From contig CALSFV010000305.1 in assembly GCA_943737045.1 (NCBI GenBank), positions 311,501 to 375,500 on the forward strand: a stretch of DNA of 64,000 nucleotides, read 5' to 3'. Origin of the DNA: Parapristionchus giblindavisi (Eukaryota; Nematoda; Chromadorea; Rhabditida; Diplogasteridae). The notes under the pieces were generated by a model. The model did not search any database, was not told where the DNA came from, and saw only the letters and a program-made list of their open reading frames with translations. Of the stretch, positions 36,903 to 46,034 are shown in pieces (the first letter of the stretch is position 1; every line of letters begins with the position of its first letter). A program made the position numbers and the translations under genes.

Positions 36903-37832
36903 ATGACGTCACCTGGTCTTATGTCTGCTGTCTCTCAACAATCTGTCGATGAGCTGATCTCACTGTTCAAGACTGTCATCCCTATCCTGTCTCGAATTGA
37001 TGAACATCTCCATACTACTCCTACCCCTCCTCTTTCGTCTATATCATTATCAGCACCTTCTACTCTATTATCTTCTCTCAAATCGATTGCTAACGTGGTT
37101 TCTCCTGTTATCAATGCTCCGCAATTAACATATACAGATATGGTTAGAACAATAGGAAAGGATTATGATTCAATCAAGATGAAGTCGATGAAAGCTGTCA
37201 TAGTGGGTATACCCGAGAAGAGTACACCTGCTGAAACAGCTGCAGCTGATGAACAATTGATTCATTCATTGGTCAATCATACAAATAATGAAGGGATTAA
37301 AGAAGCTCTTAAGAAAGGTGAAATATCGCATCAACGTTATCCTCCCGAGGCCAAGCATGGTAAACGACTGATCAAGCTCACACTTCCAAGTAATCGTCTA
37401 AGGGATATTCTACTAGATGTCGTGCGTAAGAACGTGACTAAGCCTGAATGTTTCTCTAAGCACAAAGGTGCTTTTATTCGTCGTGACCTCATGCCATTGG
37501 AACTTTCTCAAGAACGACTTGCTAGACAGGAGGCTCGTCGGCTCAACCTGATCGCTGGATGTCTTCGTTACGGAGTTCGAGATGATAAACTAATTCAGTT
37601 CAAGTCAGAACGTCCTCTCCCTCCTTCATATGCTAATCCACCCATTGATAATAAGATCAAAGACCAAAGACCAATGAACCTTACTGCCGATACTATTATC
37701 TCAGGTTCTTCATCTATCTCATCGTCTGGTACTTCCGCTCCTCCTCCTCCTCCTGACTCAAATGCTGATGGCTCTTCCACTTCAAATATCACCACTCGAA
37801 AGCAGAAAGCTCCATCATTTGTACCAGGTTAG
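36903..37832 (+). CDS. LINE ORF1 (nucleic-acid-binding-like protein)
   Basis: 309 residues from the Met at 36903. An upstream in-frame Met at 36780 would give 350 residues, but its extra N-terminus looks like leader sequence. Visible: Ser/Pro-rich start, a KAVIVGIPEKSTP block followed by RLIKLTLPSNRLRDIL and a basic Arg-rich helix (LARQEARRLNLIAG) that resemble the RRM-like ORF1 of CR1-type LINEs, then a low-complexity Pro/Ser tail (APPPPPPDS). No zinc knuckle was seen. It ends with TAG at 37830-37832; the frame continues open into ORF2. The expected role is retrotransposon RNA binding. Confidence 0.78.
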   Translation: MTSPGLMSAVSQQSVDELISLFKTVIPILSRIDEHLHTTPTPPLSSISLSAPSTLLSSLKSIANVVSPVINAPQLTYTDMVRTIGKDYDSIKMKSMKAVIVGIPEKSTPAETAAADEQLIHSLVNHTNNEGIKEALKKGEISHQRYPPEAKHGKRLIKLTLPSNRLRDILLDVVRKNVTKPECFSKHKGAFIRRDLMPLELSQERLARQEARRLNLIAGCLRYGVRDDKLIQFKSERPLPPSYANPPIDNKIKDQRPMNLTADTIISGSSSISSSGTSAPPPPPDSNADGSSTSNITTRKQKAPSFVPG

Positions 37833-37907
37833 GCCGGTGGCAGTATTAGCTCTACCCCTGCACGTCCCCCGTCTATTCTCTCCTTATCTTTTTCACCTAA
37901 TAATGAT

Positions 37908-40694
37908 ATGAATCACATTTCTTGTTTTTATGCAAATGCCCGAAGTATGCGATCAAAGATTAGCTTTATATCGTTCCTCCTAGACTCATTTCTTTTTCAT
38001 ATTCTTGCTTTCTCTGAGTCCTGGTTAGATCATGATGATAATGATTGTATGTTTATTGGTAGATCACCAGATTACAGTATATTCCGCACTGATAGGCCTC
38101 GTATTCCCTCCCAAGGTAGAGGCGGTGGTGTTTGTCTTTTTATTCATTCCTCTCTCACACCAATTCTTCATAAGTCTCTCACTATTCCTGGCTTTGAGAT
38201 TATTTCTGTTGATATACACCCCTCACCAACCTCTCATCTCCATCATAATAAGATTAGACTAGTTCTTGTATATCGTGCCCCTAATTCACCTATAACCTCC
38301 AATATACCTTTTATTGATCTATTAACCCAATGTACAAATTGTCCCCATCCCTCAGTTCTCTTTGGTGATTTTAATTATCCCAATATTGATTGGCCTTCTT
38401 TGACGTCTCAACCCTCCAATGATTTCCTTGATTTCGCTATAGACCATCATTTTCACCAATTCGTTTCTTTTCCTACCAGAGTCAATCATGTACTTGATCT
38501 GGTCCTTTCAAATTTTCCCATAATAAGTTCCATTAAAGCAAGTTATCCAATTAGTGATCACACTAGCATTTCTTTCTCTATATCATCTCCACCACCTATA
38601 CGTCACAAACCCCCTCCTATTAGACAGTATCATCTAGCCAACTGGCAGGCCATCAATGATTCTATTTTCATGCACAATTGGACCTTTGCCCTTTCTAATC
38701 TAACTGTAAATGAGTCATACGAATATTTTGTTTGCTTTATTAATAATTTATTAGATGAATTTGTCCCTATTAAGTGTATACAGCCTACTTCTAAATACCC
38801 CCGTTCACTTCGCATATTGTATTCTAAGTTACAAAGATATCATACAGTCGCCCCTAATTCCGTTTTAACGACCAATATTAGAAATAAGTTTAATAGATCT
38901 CTTCGTCAATTTGAATGTGATTTAGAGCTCAAAGCTATCCACTCTCCCAATACAAAGTCATTCTATAATTTATGTAAAAGTCGTCTCAAATCGTCTAATT
39001 CTGATGTTTCTGGTGTTGTTGATTTAAATAGTAATTTATTGTTAAATAGTCAAGCTAAGGCAAATGCTTTCTCTGAATATTTTGCCAGCGTTCAAACCCC
39101 TCCCCAATTGTCCCCACTCCCTAAACTAATTCAGGAAACATATTCATTTGATCTACCCTATATAAGCCCAGCACAAATCTTGTCCGCAATATCTAGCTTA
39201 GTTCCCAAGAACAATACCTCTCCTGATGCCATACCTAATCTTGTTTATCTTAAGTGTAAGACCTCCATTGTTGTTCCTCTCACAATTATATTTAATCAGT
39301 CTCTTACAACGTCTACCGTTCCCCTGGCCTGGAAAACCGCCATAGTTAAACCGATTCCCAAGAAGCCTAGCAATAATAATATTAGTAATTTTAGACCCAT
39401 CTCCTTAACGGCCACATCATCAAAAATCTTTGAAAAAATTTTAATCGATTGTATTGTCTCGTATCTTGATGATCATGATATCCTTGATTCTCATCAGGCT
39501 GGTTTTCGTAATTACCGCTCTACAACGACCCAACTAGTCGAAACTTATTCCAATTATTTATCCGATTTATCTAGAGGATCCTCTATTGATTCCATATACT
39601 TCGATTACGCAAAGGCGTTTGATAGTATTGATCATCGATTATTGTTGTATAAACTTTCCAAAATAGGTTTTTCTGATCATATTGTTGCTTGGTTTAGATC
39701 CTACTTGTTCGGTCGTACACAGTCCATTTTCATTGATAATGTATTCTCTCCTCCTGCCCCTGTTATCTCAGGAGTTCCTCAAGGTTCTAGTATTGGTCCT
39801 CTCCTATTTATATTGTATCTGAATGACATTCAATCAATTATCCCTTCTAATATCCGTCATGGTATTTTCGCTGATGATATTAAGATATATGCCCCTGTCC
39901 CCTCCTCCTCTGCAGACATTCAATATACTATTGACCAAATTTCTGAATGGAGCAAATTATGGAACATGACCCTTTCACCTACCAAATGTACTGTAATGCA
40001 CTTTGGCCCTCTTAAGAATAGAACCACTTATTTTCTCGATGGTTATGCTTTATCCTCTTCTCCTATTGTTAAAGACTTAGGTATTCACATGACCCCAAAT
40101 CTTAAGTTTAATGATCACATCTCCATTATTGCTAATAGAGCCAGACAAAGGGCAAATATTCTATTCAAGACAATATATTCTAATTCAAAAGAAATCTTTC
40201 TTAAAGCTTATTGTGTTTATGTTAGACCCATTCTTGAATCATCTACTGTTGTATTTAATCCCACCTCTAAGCACCTTACCAACTATCTTGAAGATGTCCA
40301 ACGTAATTATACCAAAAGAATGTTAGCTAAATGTCGTTTACCTCCTTCACCTTTTCATGATAGACTTTTGTCCCTAAATCTCTCTACTCTTGAATATAGG
40401 AGAGCTATTTATGACATTCAATTTATACATAATACTATGCATAAGATTAATTTGTTCGATTCATCTAATCTGTTTTCTGTTCTTCCCTCACAACACAACC
40501 GTCTATCTCATCCACTTCGTATTGTTCTCCCACATAGGATTTCTACTACCCATACGACATGTGCCTCTAGAAGTATAGATACTTGGAATACGCTCCCCTC
40601 CCAATTAGTTTTTTCTCCCCCCAAACCCTTCCGTGCAGGGTTATCAAATCTCCCCTCCAACCTCATCATTAAAGATTCTCGTATTCGTCCCTAA
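37908..40694 (+). CDS. LINE ORF2: AP-type endonuclease plus reverse transcriptase
   Basis: 928 residues from the first Met; the frame is open from 37833. N-terminal exonuclease/endonuclease/phosphatase-type endonuclease: N-A-R-S-M (10-14), SESWL (about 36-40), LVYRAPNSP, FGDFN (152-156) and the catalytic SDH (216-218). The reverse transcriptase has FRPISLTATSSKIFE, AGFRNYRSTTTQL, FDYAKAFDSIDH (from 565, catalytic Asp), SGVPQGSSIGPLLF and FADD (654-657) in place of the usual YADD, followed by KDLGI. It would nick the target and copy the element RNA in place. The clade (CR1 or jockey) is judged from domain order and tail only. Confidence 0.93.
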   Translation: MNHISCFYANARSMRSKISFISFLLDSFLFHILAFSESWLDHDDNDCMFIGRSPDYSIFRTDRPRIPSQGRGGGVCLFIHSSLTPILHKSLTIPGFEIISVDIHPSPTSHLHHNKIRLVLVYRAPNSPITSNIPFIDLLTQCTNCPHPSVLFGDFNYPNIDWPSLTSQPSNDFLDFAIDHHFHQFVSFPTRVNHVLDLVLSNFPIISSIKASYPISDHTSISFSISSPPPIRHKPPPIRQYHLANWQAINDSIFMHNWTFALSNLTVNESYEYFVCFINNLLDEFVPIKCIQPTSKYPRSLRILYSKLQRYHTVAPNSVLTTNIRNKFNRSLRQFECDLELKAIHSPNTKSFYNLCKSRLKSSNSDVSGVVDLNSNLLLNSQAKANAFSEYFASVQTPPQLSPLPKLIQETYSFDLPYISPAQILSAISSLVPKNNTSPDAIPNLVYLKCKTSIVVPLTIIFNQSLTTSTVPLAWKTAIVKPIPKKPSNNNISNFRPISLTATSSKIFEKILIDCIVSYLDDHDILDSHQAGFRNYRSTTTQLVETYSNYLSDLSRGSSIDSIYFDYAKAFDSIDHRLLLYKLSKIGFSDHIVAWFRSYLFGRTQSIFIDNVFSPPAPVISGVPQGSSIGPLLFILYLNDIQSIIPSNIRHGIFADDIKIYAPVPSSSADIQYTIDQISEWSKLWNMTLSPTKCTVMHFGPLKNRTTYFLDGYALSSSPIVKDLGIHMTPNLKFNDHISIIANRARQRANILFKTIYSNSKEIFLKAYCVYVRPILESSTVVFNPTSKHLTNYLEDVQRNYTKRMLAKCRLPPSPFHDRLLSLNLSTLEYRRAIYDIQFIHNTMHKINLFDSSNLFSVLPSQHNRLSHPLRIVLPHRISTTHTTCASRSIDTWNTLPSQLVFSPPKPFRAGLSNLPSNLIIKDSRIRP

Positions 40695-41202
40695 ACCCCC
40701 ATCCTTTAAAACTGCCACCGAGCCAAAACCGAAATCGCCTTATGCGACGGAAATCCATCTATCCCTCTTCTGATCCTATACATATCACCTTTTATTATTA
40801 TATTTGATGGAATAAAGAAATAAATAAATAAATAAATATTCTTGATAAGCTTTACCATGAACCATATCACTCAAGTCATATTTCCAAGGGGAGAATCATA
40901 TGGAGACAACAGTCCCGGTAATTATGGCGCACCCTGTATAATTTATGCATGTTCAAATTTTGGTGAATTTATTTGGAGTTTGCTTCTTCAAGAGGATCTA
41001 AAAACAGAAAACCAATATGATTGATTCTAATATTATATATACACTCCCAAGAAAAATTAATAAAATATAATAAAAATAGAAACCTTCTCGGGAATGCGTC
41101 CGGATAGGAGAATCTGCTGTAGATACTCAATCTCGGCGAGATTCTGCGCGTTCTTGATGGCTTCCTGAAAATATGGATCGATTATTGAATCATCTTTATG
41201 AC

Positions 41203-41366
41203 CATAGTTCGAAAAGTATGTTACAAAGTACCAAGCCTGACCGCATGTTGAACCAAAATTTCCGAAAAAAATCAAAAACCTGACCGCATTTTAAGCCGAG
41301 ATTTCACAAAAATCGAAAAACCTGACCGCATTTTGAAAACCGATCACCTAGCTATTCGACCTATGT
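41203..41366. mobile_element. CATAGGTCGAA family MITE, copy in duplication copy 1
   Basis: Ends are catagttcgaaaagtatg and ctattcgacctatg. The interior repeats aaaacctgaccgcatttt. It is inside an intron of the truncated U2A' copy and is also present at 48163-48321. Confidence 0.7.
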
Positions 41367-41451
41367 TTATGACTTATGCAAAGATGATAAATAAATAACA
41401 AACAAAAAACATGGACATAATGATATTCACTAACATTTACCTATTACATTA

Positions 41452-41560
41452 AGCCGTAACCCCCTCCGCCGCGTGTCCGAGGCGGCGGAGGGGGGTTACG
41501 GCGTAGGCACGGAAGGCAAATGTAACGGTGCATATAGGAAACTGCGCCTCGGACGACTCT
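41452..41560. repeat. Perfect GC-rich hairpin repeat, copy 1
   Basis: ccgtaaccccctccgccgcg and its inverse cggcggaggggggttacgg are separated by a few bases, giving a stem of about 20 bp, followed by a tail (gtaggcacgg...aactgcgcctcgg) shared with 1327-1440. Duplicated at 48409-48517. Confidence 0.7.
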
Positions 41561-43385
41561 GACTATGCTATAGTCCCACATTGCACTCTCTCTCACTCTG
41601 TAACATACATGGCCGGGTTCCTGGAGCTCGATTTTACAGGGGGCTTCCTAACGAAAAATGGTTAATTTTACAGGGAGCCTTCACTTTTGTTTCAAAAATT
41701 TCAACTAACCGTTATTTTTAGAAGGGGTATTCCCCAAATTTTGGAAAAGTCTTAATTTTACAGGGGCACCCCCAGGTATGCCCATGTATGCTCTGTAGCA
41801 TGATGACCGTTCAGGAAGGATGATAATAAATGAATAAATGAAATTGTACAAGAATAGGATTGCATGCACAATAAATGAATTTTGAGATGTGAACTTTTTA
41901 AAAATAATAATAATTTGAGCAGACTTTCAGTTTTGAAATGGCAGAGTAAATGATAATATGATCTCAATCTTAGCCTTATCCTCATCATTCATTGATCGTG
42001 TGGCTCCGCCCACTGCGATACTCGCCTTCTCCAACTCAGCTACATCATCCACGGGAGCGTCGCTGTGCTTGGCGAGCTGCAATTTGGGAATAACTATACA
42101 AAATTATTGATTGCATCATCGAATGATTTTCTATTTCTGTATGCTTTTATAACATAGGGAAACTACAATCGTACGACTAGATATAAATATCCAATACGCG
42201 AACCTGTTATACATATTTGTTACATATATATGCATGAATTTTGGTAATATTAGATATATATAAAATATGTATACGTTCACGTTATTGTATTATTACTAAC
42301 ATTAGAAATGACATTTTGCATGATTTCGCTATAGAATTATCATAATAAAATTTTATGTAAACTAACTCAATGGGGGTTCTACTGAAGACCAACCCCATTG
42401 GGTAGAGGTTCACTGTCTAGAACCTAATGGCCGAAACAGTGAATCTCGCCTCTACTAATAACTACTTTTGATTCATTAATATCTAATTTTATGAGTACAT
42501 TTGCATGTTTAACTATGACATATTTTGATTATAAATAATTATTTTTCTCTAAAGATAATCATGAAACAAACAATTCATAATATGTAATGTTATGTCCGCG
42601 TAAAGAAAAGAGAATCAGGAAAACTATCCTCTCTCCGCAACCTCTTCGTTTCCATTTATTTTATTTTCACAACTTCTGAATACCATAAAACAAATTCGAT
42701 TTCATTATTAGGAAAACAACGAGGAGATCGCATGAAAAAAAAAGAAAAAAAAAGAAAAAAAAATCATATTTGGGTAGACAGTTGGTGAATAAAATTAACA
42801 CAGCCAAGAAACCTTCGGTGTCAAATAGAAATCTTTTCATTAATCCAAATAAGAAGACAAGTGATCCTTGAGCTGATCAATCAATAAACGCTCAAAGGCT
42901 AGATCTCGCCCCGCCCCTCGATTGTATCTCCGCTGCCTCTCACCTAACCCGGCTGACCTTCGCCGCGCGCTATGTGATATATAAAATAGATCGGCATAGT
43001 TTCTGAACCATGCAAAACAAGAAAGTCTCTTCTACAAATAAAATAAGTGATTTTTATACGCTCAATATTAGCTCTATAATATTTTTTTAATGAAATTTTT
43101 TTCCGTGATAAAATAGTTCGCACATGGAGTAAAACAACACACAATCACGCTTGATATTCAATGTTAAAGGCGCCATATTACGAGGAGATAGAGGGATCCA
43201 ATGTCAATGGGAGAACCGGCTGTGCACTCACAGAAGTTTCCCTTATATTTAAGGGAATAATTCCCTATATCTACAGTATTCCTTAACTAAACTACAAATT
43301 CAATCTACAGTAATCGTCGTTCCATTCTACAGTACCCACTTCAACGGTATTCACAAGCTACCCATCAGCTAGAGTATCGCTTCAG

Positions 43386-44800
43386 GTTCATGGACGATCT
43401 CGCTGCTTCGTATACCTTTCACATTGATTCCCGTACTCTTCGTGGATAAACTCGGTCGTCGTCCACTCATCAACGCATCCCTCATCATCACTGTTATCTC
43501 ATTAGGACTCATGTTCATATCGACACTAATTGGACCACAAATGCAGGTATTACTTATGGTTTACTTACTATTTATGGTTAGAGCTTATGGCTCAGGACTT
43601 AACTAAGACCTTCTCTAAACGTTCGATCAATGAATTTTAACCTAGCGTCTAACAGACACTGTCTACCTAATTGCTGATACAAAACCGAGATTTATGCATA
43701 TCCATGAAGTACGTCTTAAAGCTTATGAATAAGTAGGTACATATCCAATACTTAAAGGTACTCCCCGAGCTAATTTGAAACTCTCAGCTCTGGCAATGCT
43801 CCCTCGCTTTCTTTGTCTATGAGAGAGCGTTGCCATAGCGGAGAGTAAAATTAGCTCGGGGTGTTCCTTTAAGCTGGTAGCTTTCATCTCCTTCTCCGCC
43901 CTTCTCCTCGTTAACGCCGCTGGTCTCGGGTCGGTCTCCCGTTTCTACGCAGCAGAACTCGTGCCTCGATCTCTTCTACTAAATGCTGTATCGATTCTGG
44001 CCGGACTCGAGGTAAACCACGCACCTTTTCAGGCACGATCTAATAAATCAATAATTGCCACAGGCCTTCGCAAAGATCATCGTCGAATTCGTCTTCTTCC
44101 CCGTGGCTAATGTAATAGGTAAATGTTGGTGAATATCATTATGTCCATGTTTTTTGTTTGTTATTTATTTATCTTTAACGATAAACAGTGAGTGGTAAAA
44201 GTGAAAATCAATATAATATGTGTCAATGTACATATATCAGATATGAGACACACTGTACATATACAGTAATCAACAAAATTACTTTGTCTCTAATTAACAT
44301 AATTCAATAATACAAGGTTCAGGAGTGTACTCCTTGCTCATGTTCATCATCTCATCTGTCATCTTCCTCATCATGATTTGGATCATGTGTCCAGAGACCA
44401 GTGGACGATCAGTGCACGAGGTAGTACAACACATTCATTATTGATTAGAAACTGCTAAAAAGCACTTTTATTAATGATTTGTGTTTGAAAACACCCACAT
44501 CACTTTTTGTTTCTAACCTGTACGCGAATAGCATTCACACTATGAAAATAATTTCGAAAGCAATTGTGTGCCTCTAAACACACCTACAAAATCGGATACG
44601 AGAAAAACGAAGGCATGAAAGCATATACGATTAAGGCAAACGAAAGTGCTATAAGGATAAAAACTACAAAATATCTAAGGAAAAGTACCAGTACCGTAAC
44701 CTACTTCAGGTACTAGCACTGGTATCGATTAATAAACCAATTTCAGGTACTAAACGACATTGCGAAACGGAAAAAGCTCAAGGTGTCGTTGATACTCTAT
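43386..44800 (+). pseudogene. Headless, stop-less transporter C tail
   Basis: Copies of transporter C exons 11-15: 43386-43546, 43874-44011, 44064-44118, 44323-44420 and 44747 onward. No upstream exons precede them. A 33 bp deletion after KVSF/L removes the SPER-stop end; the frame would run on for about 22 more codons to a TGA near 44875. With no start, promoter or first seven helices it cannot make a transporter. Confidence 0.9.
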
Positions 44801-46034
44801 CGATTGGTTGAATATGATTCGATTATTAGGCAGTATTCAATCACTTTCTTCGTATTGGCTGGACTAGGGCCGACCTGATCCACTTTAATATTTTTATTTC
44901 TTTGACTAGAATCGTCACAAATGATTCGATCTCATATCTGTACAAAGCTCCTTCCGCTATTTTTCATATTAACTATTTCATAAATAGACCTGAACGACGG
45001 CGATACCGTGATAACATTCTAGTTCGTGTATATAGGCTATTGTAGAATGACAACGCTTCGATAAATGTCTGGGCCGATTTCATATTCTCGGAATGCACGA
45101 TCTCAATTAATTACAGACTTCAGTAATCCAATGTATAATATGCAACTTATAATATTACAGCACAACTCATGAGCTCACTCATCAAACAATTCGACCAAGG
45201 CCAATTATTCATTTAAAGACAGAAAAAGAGCTGTTACTGATCTTTACAGCAGCCATTATCATATGACTGATAGATATGGAGATATACAACACACGTATCG
45301 CAAATTGGAGCCGGTCCTTGCAGAGTTAAACACAAACTTAACAAATACAACGGTATATCAAGAGTATCAAAGTTCAAAGATCAACTAAGTGAGATGCAGT
45401 ACGGTATCGCTTCCGGACTCTTTTACGGCGAAAAATTGCATTAAAAATCATTAAAATAAAAAGCCCAAATGGGGCAAGACCAAAGGGTGTAGTAAGTGTA
45501 GTAGTATCTGACTCTGTCTCTGCTTGTTGAATCTCGAATACAGTACGCTTCCAATTTCGGTACGAGACCGATCGATAAATAATCTTATTACTGTACTGAC
45601 TGAGAGAAAAAATGGAGAGAAACAAATCAACTGTAAATATGGACAAAACAGAGAAACAGGAATAGATTACGGTAATTGGAGTGGATACAGAGGTAGTAAG
45701 CACTACTACAGAAGAAAAAGCAAACCTTTAAAAAGGGGAGGGCATGGGTAAAATAACGAAAACGGGAGAAGTTTAACATAAAGAAACAACCACTGTGAGG
45801 TCGTGAAAACGCCACATACATTTAGATGGGGATAATTATATTACGGTAGAAGATATCATATCAGAGAAGGATTTAGAGATCCTGATCAGCATTATTACAA
45901 CACGGAGATGGAAACAGAGAACAGAACAGATATCAATTGGACCTCAGATGGGTAAATTACGGGGAGCCGAGGGGTTAACCATGGATAACAACTAGGAAAT
46001 GACTGGATAACCATGGGAAGCATGGTTAACCACT
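44801..46034. other. Convergent intergenic region (copy 2)
   Basis: Duplicate of 34.4-35.6 kb with scattered substitutions and small indels. No coding signal. The ggttaaccatgg cluster lies just 3' of the U2A' stop (45973-46035). It would carry the U2A' 3' end on the minus strand. Confidence 0.55.

Larger units (their letters stand above)
36709..40834 (+). mobile_element. Full-length-looking CR1/jockey-type LINE
   Basis: 4.13 kb with ORF1, ORF2, an AATAAA near the end and an (AAAT)n tail. Target duplication of about 6 bp (aatatt at 36703-36708 and 40835-40840). Copy 2 of the duplication has the uninterrupted site at about 47790-47796 (gccaatattcttgataag), so the insertion happened after the duplication. 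Both frames are open apart from one TAG between them, so the element may be recently active. Confidence 0.92.
35782..40936 (+). mobile_element. Mariner-type element relic, copy 1 (contains LINE)
   Basis: Flanked by TA (35780-35781, 40937-40938); 27 bp-class inverted ends start cagggtgcgccataattacc. Without the LINE it is about 1.02 kb. Shifting frames between 36030 and 36690 read ISNTSVRHLLKSQLSLL, LYEPNERQIKLR, ILPSKATXNIKNKRIFASD and INKAYCTKHILEDAL-like strings. These fit the order of a mariner-family transposase (DNA-binding end, then catalytic core) but contain stops and frameshifts, so it is dead. Confidence 0.7.
35625..42076 (-). pseudogene. Truncated U2 snRNP A' copy (3' exons only)
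   Basis: Three minus-strand exons matching the last three of the intact gene: 41963-42076, 41084-41164 and 35625-35726 (ending TAA). Exon 5 and everything upstream are absent; the sequence jumps from intron to intron near 42200. The donor of the first remaining exon is gone, because a 9 bp deletion relative to copy 2 replaces GTGATC with ATCATA. Two missense changes (Arg to Cys, Thr to Met) appear in the last exon, and a 4.1 kb LINE sits in the last intron. It cannot make U2A'. Confidence 0.9.
32701..42892. repeat. Tandem duplication, copy 1
   Basis: This matches 43103-50132 nearly base for base over long stretches. It spans transporter C exons 11-15 (+), the convergent intergenic part, a mariner-type element and a truncated U2A' 3' part (-). 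The LINE at 36709-40834 is present only here. Exon 5 of U2A' and about 290 bp around it are missing here. Weaker similarity may extend leftwards to about 32652. Confidence 0.88.

Noticed and set aside
43424..43606. Independent small membrane protein
   Set aside because: It is the duplicated exon 11 of transporter C read into its intron.
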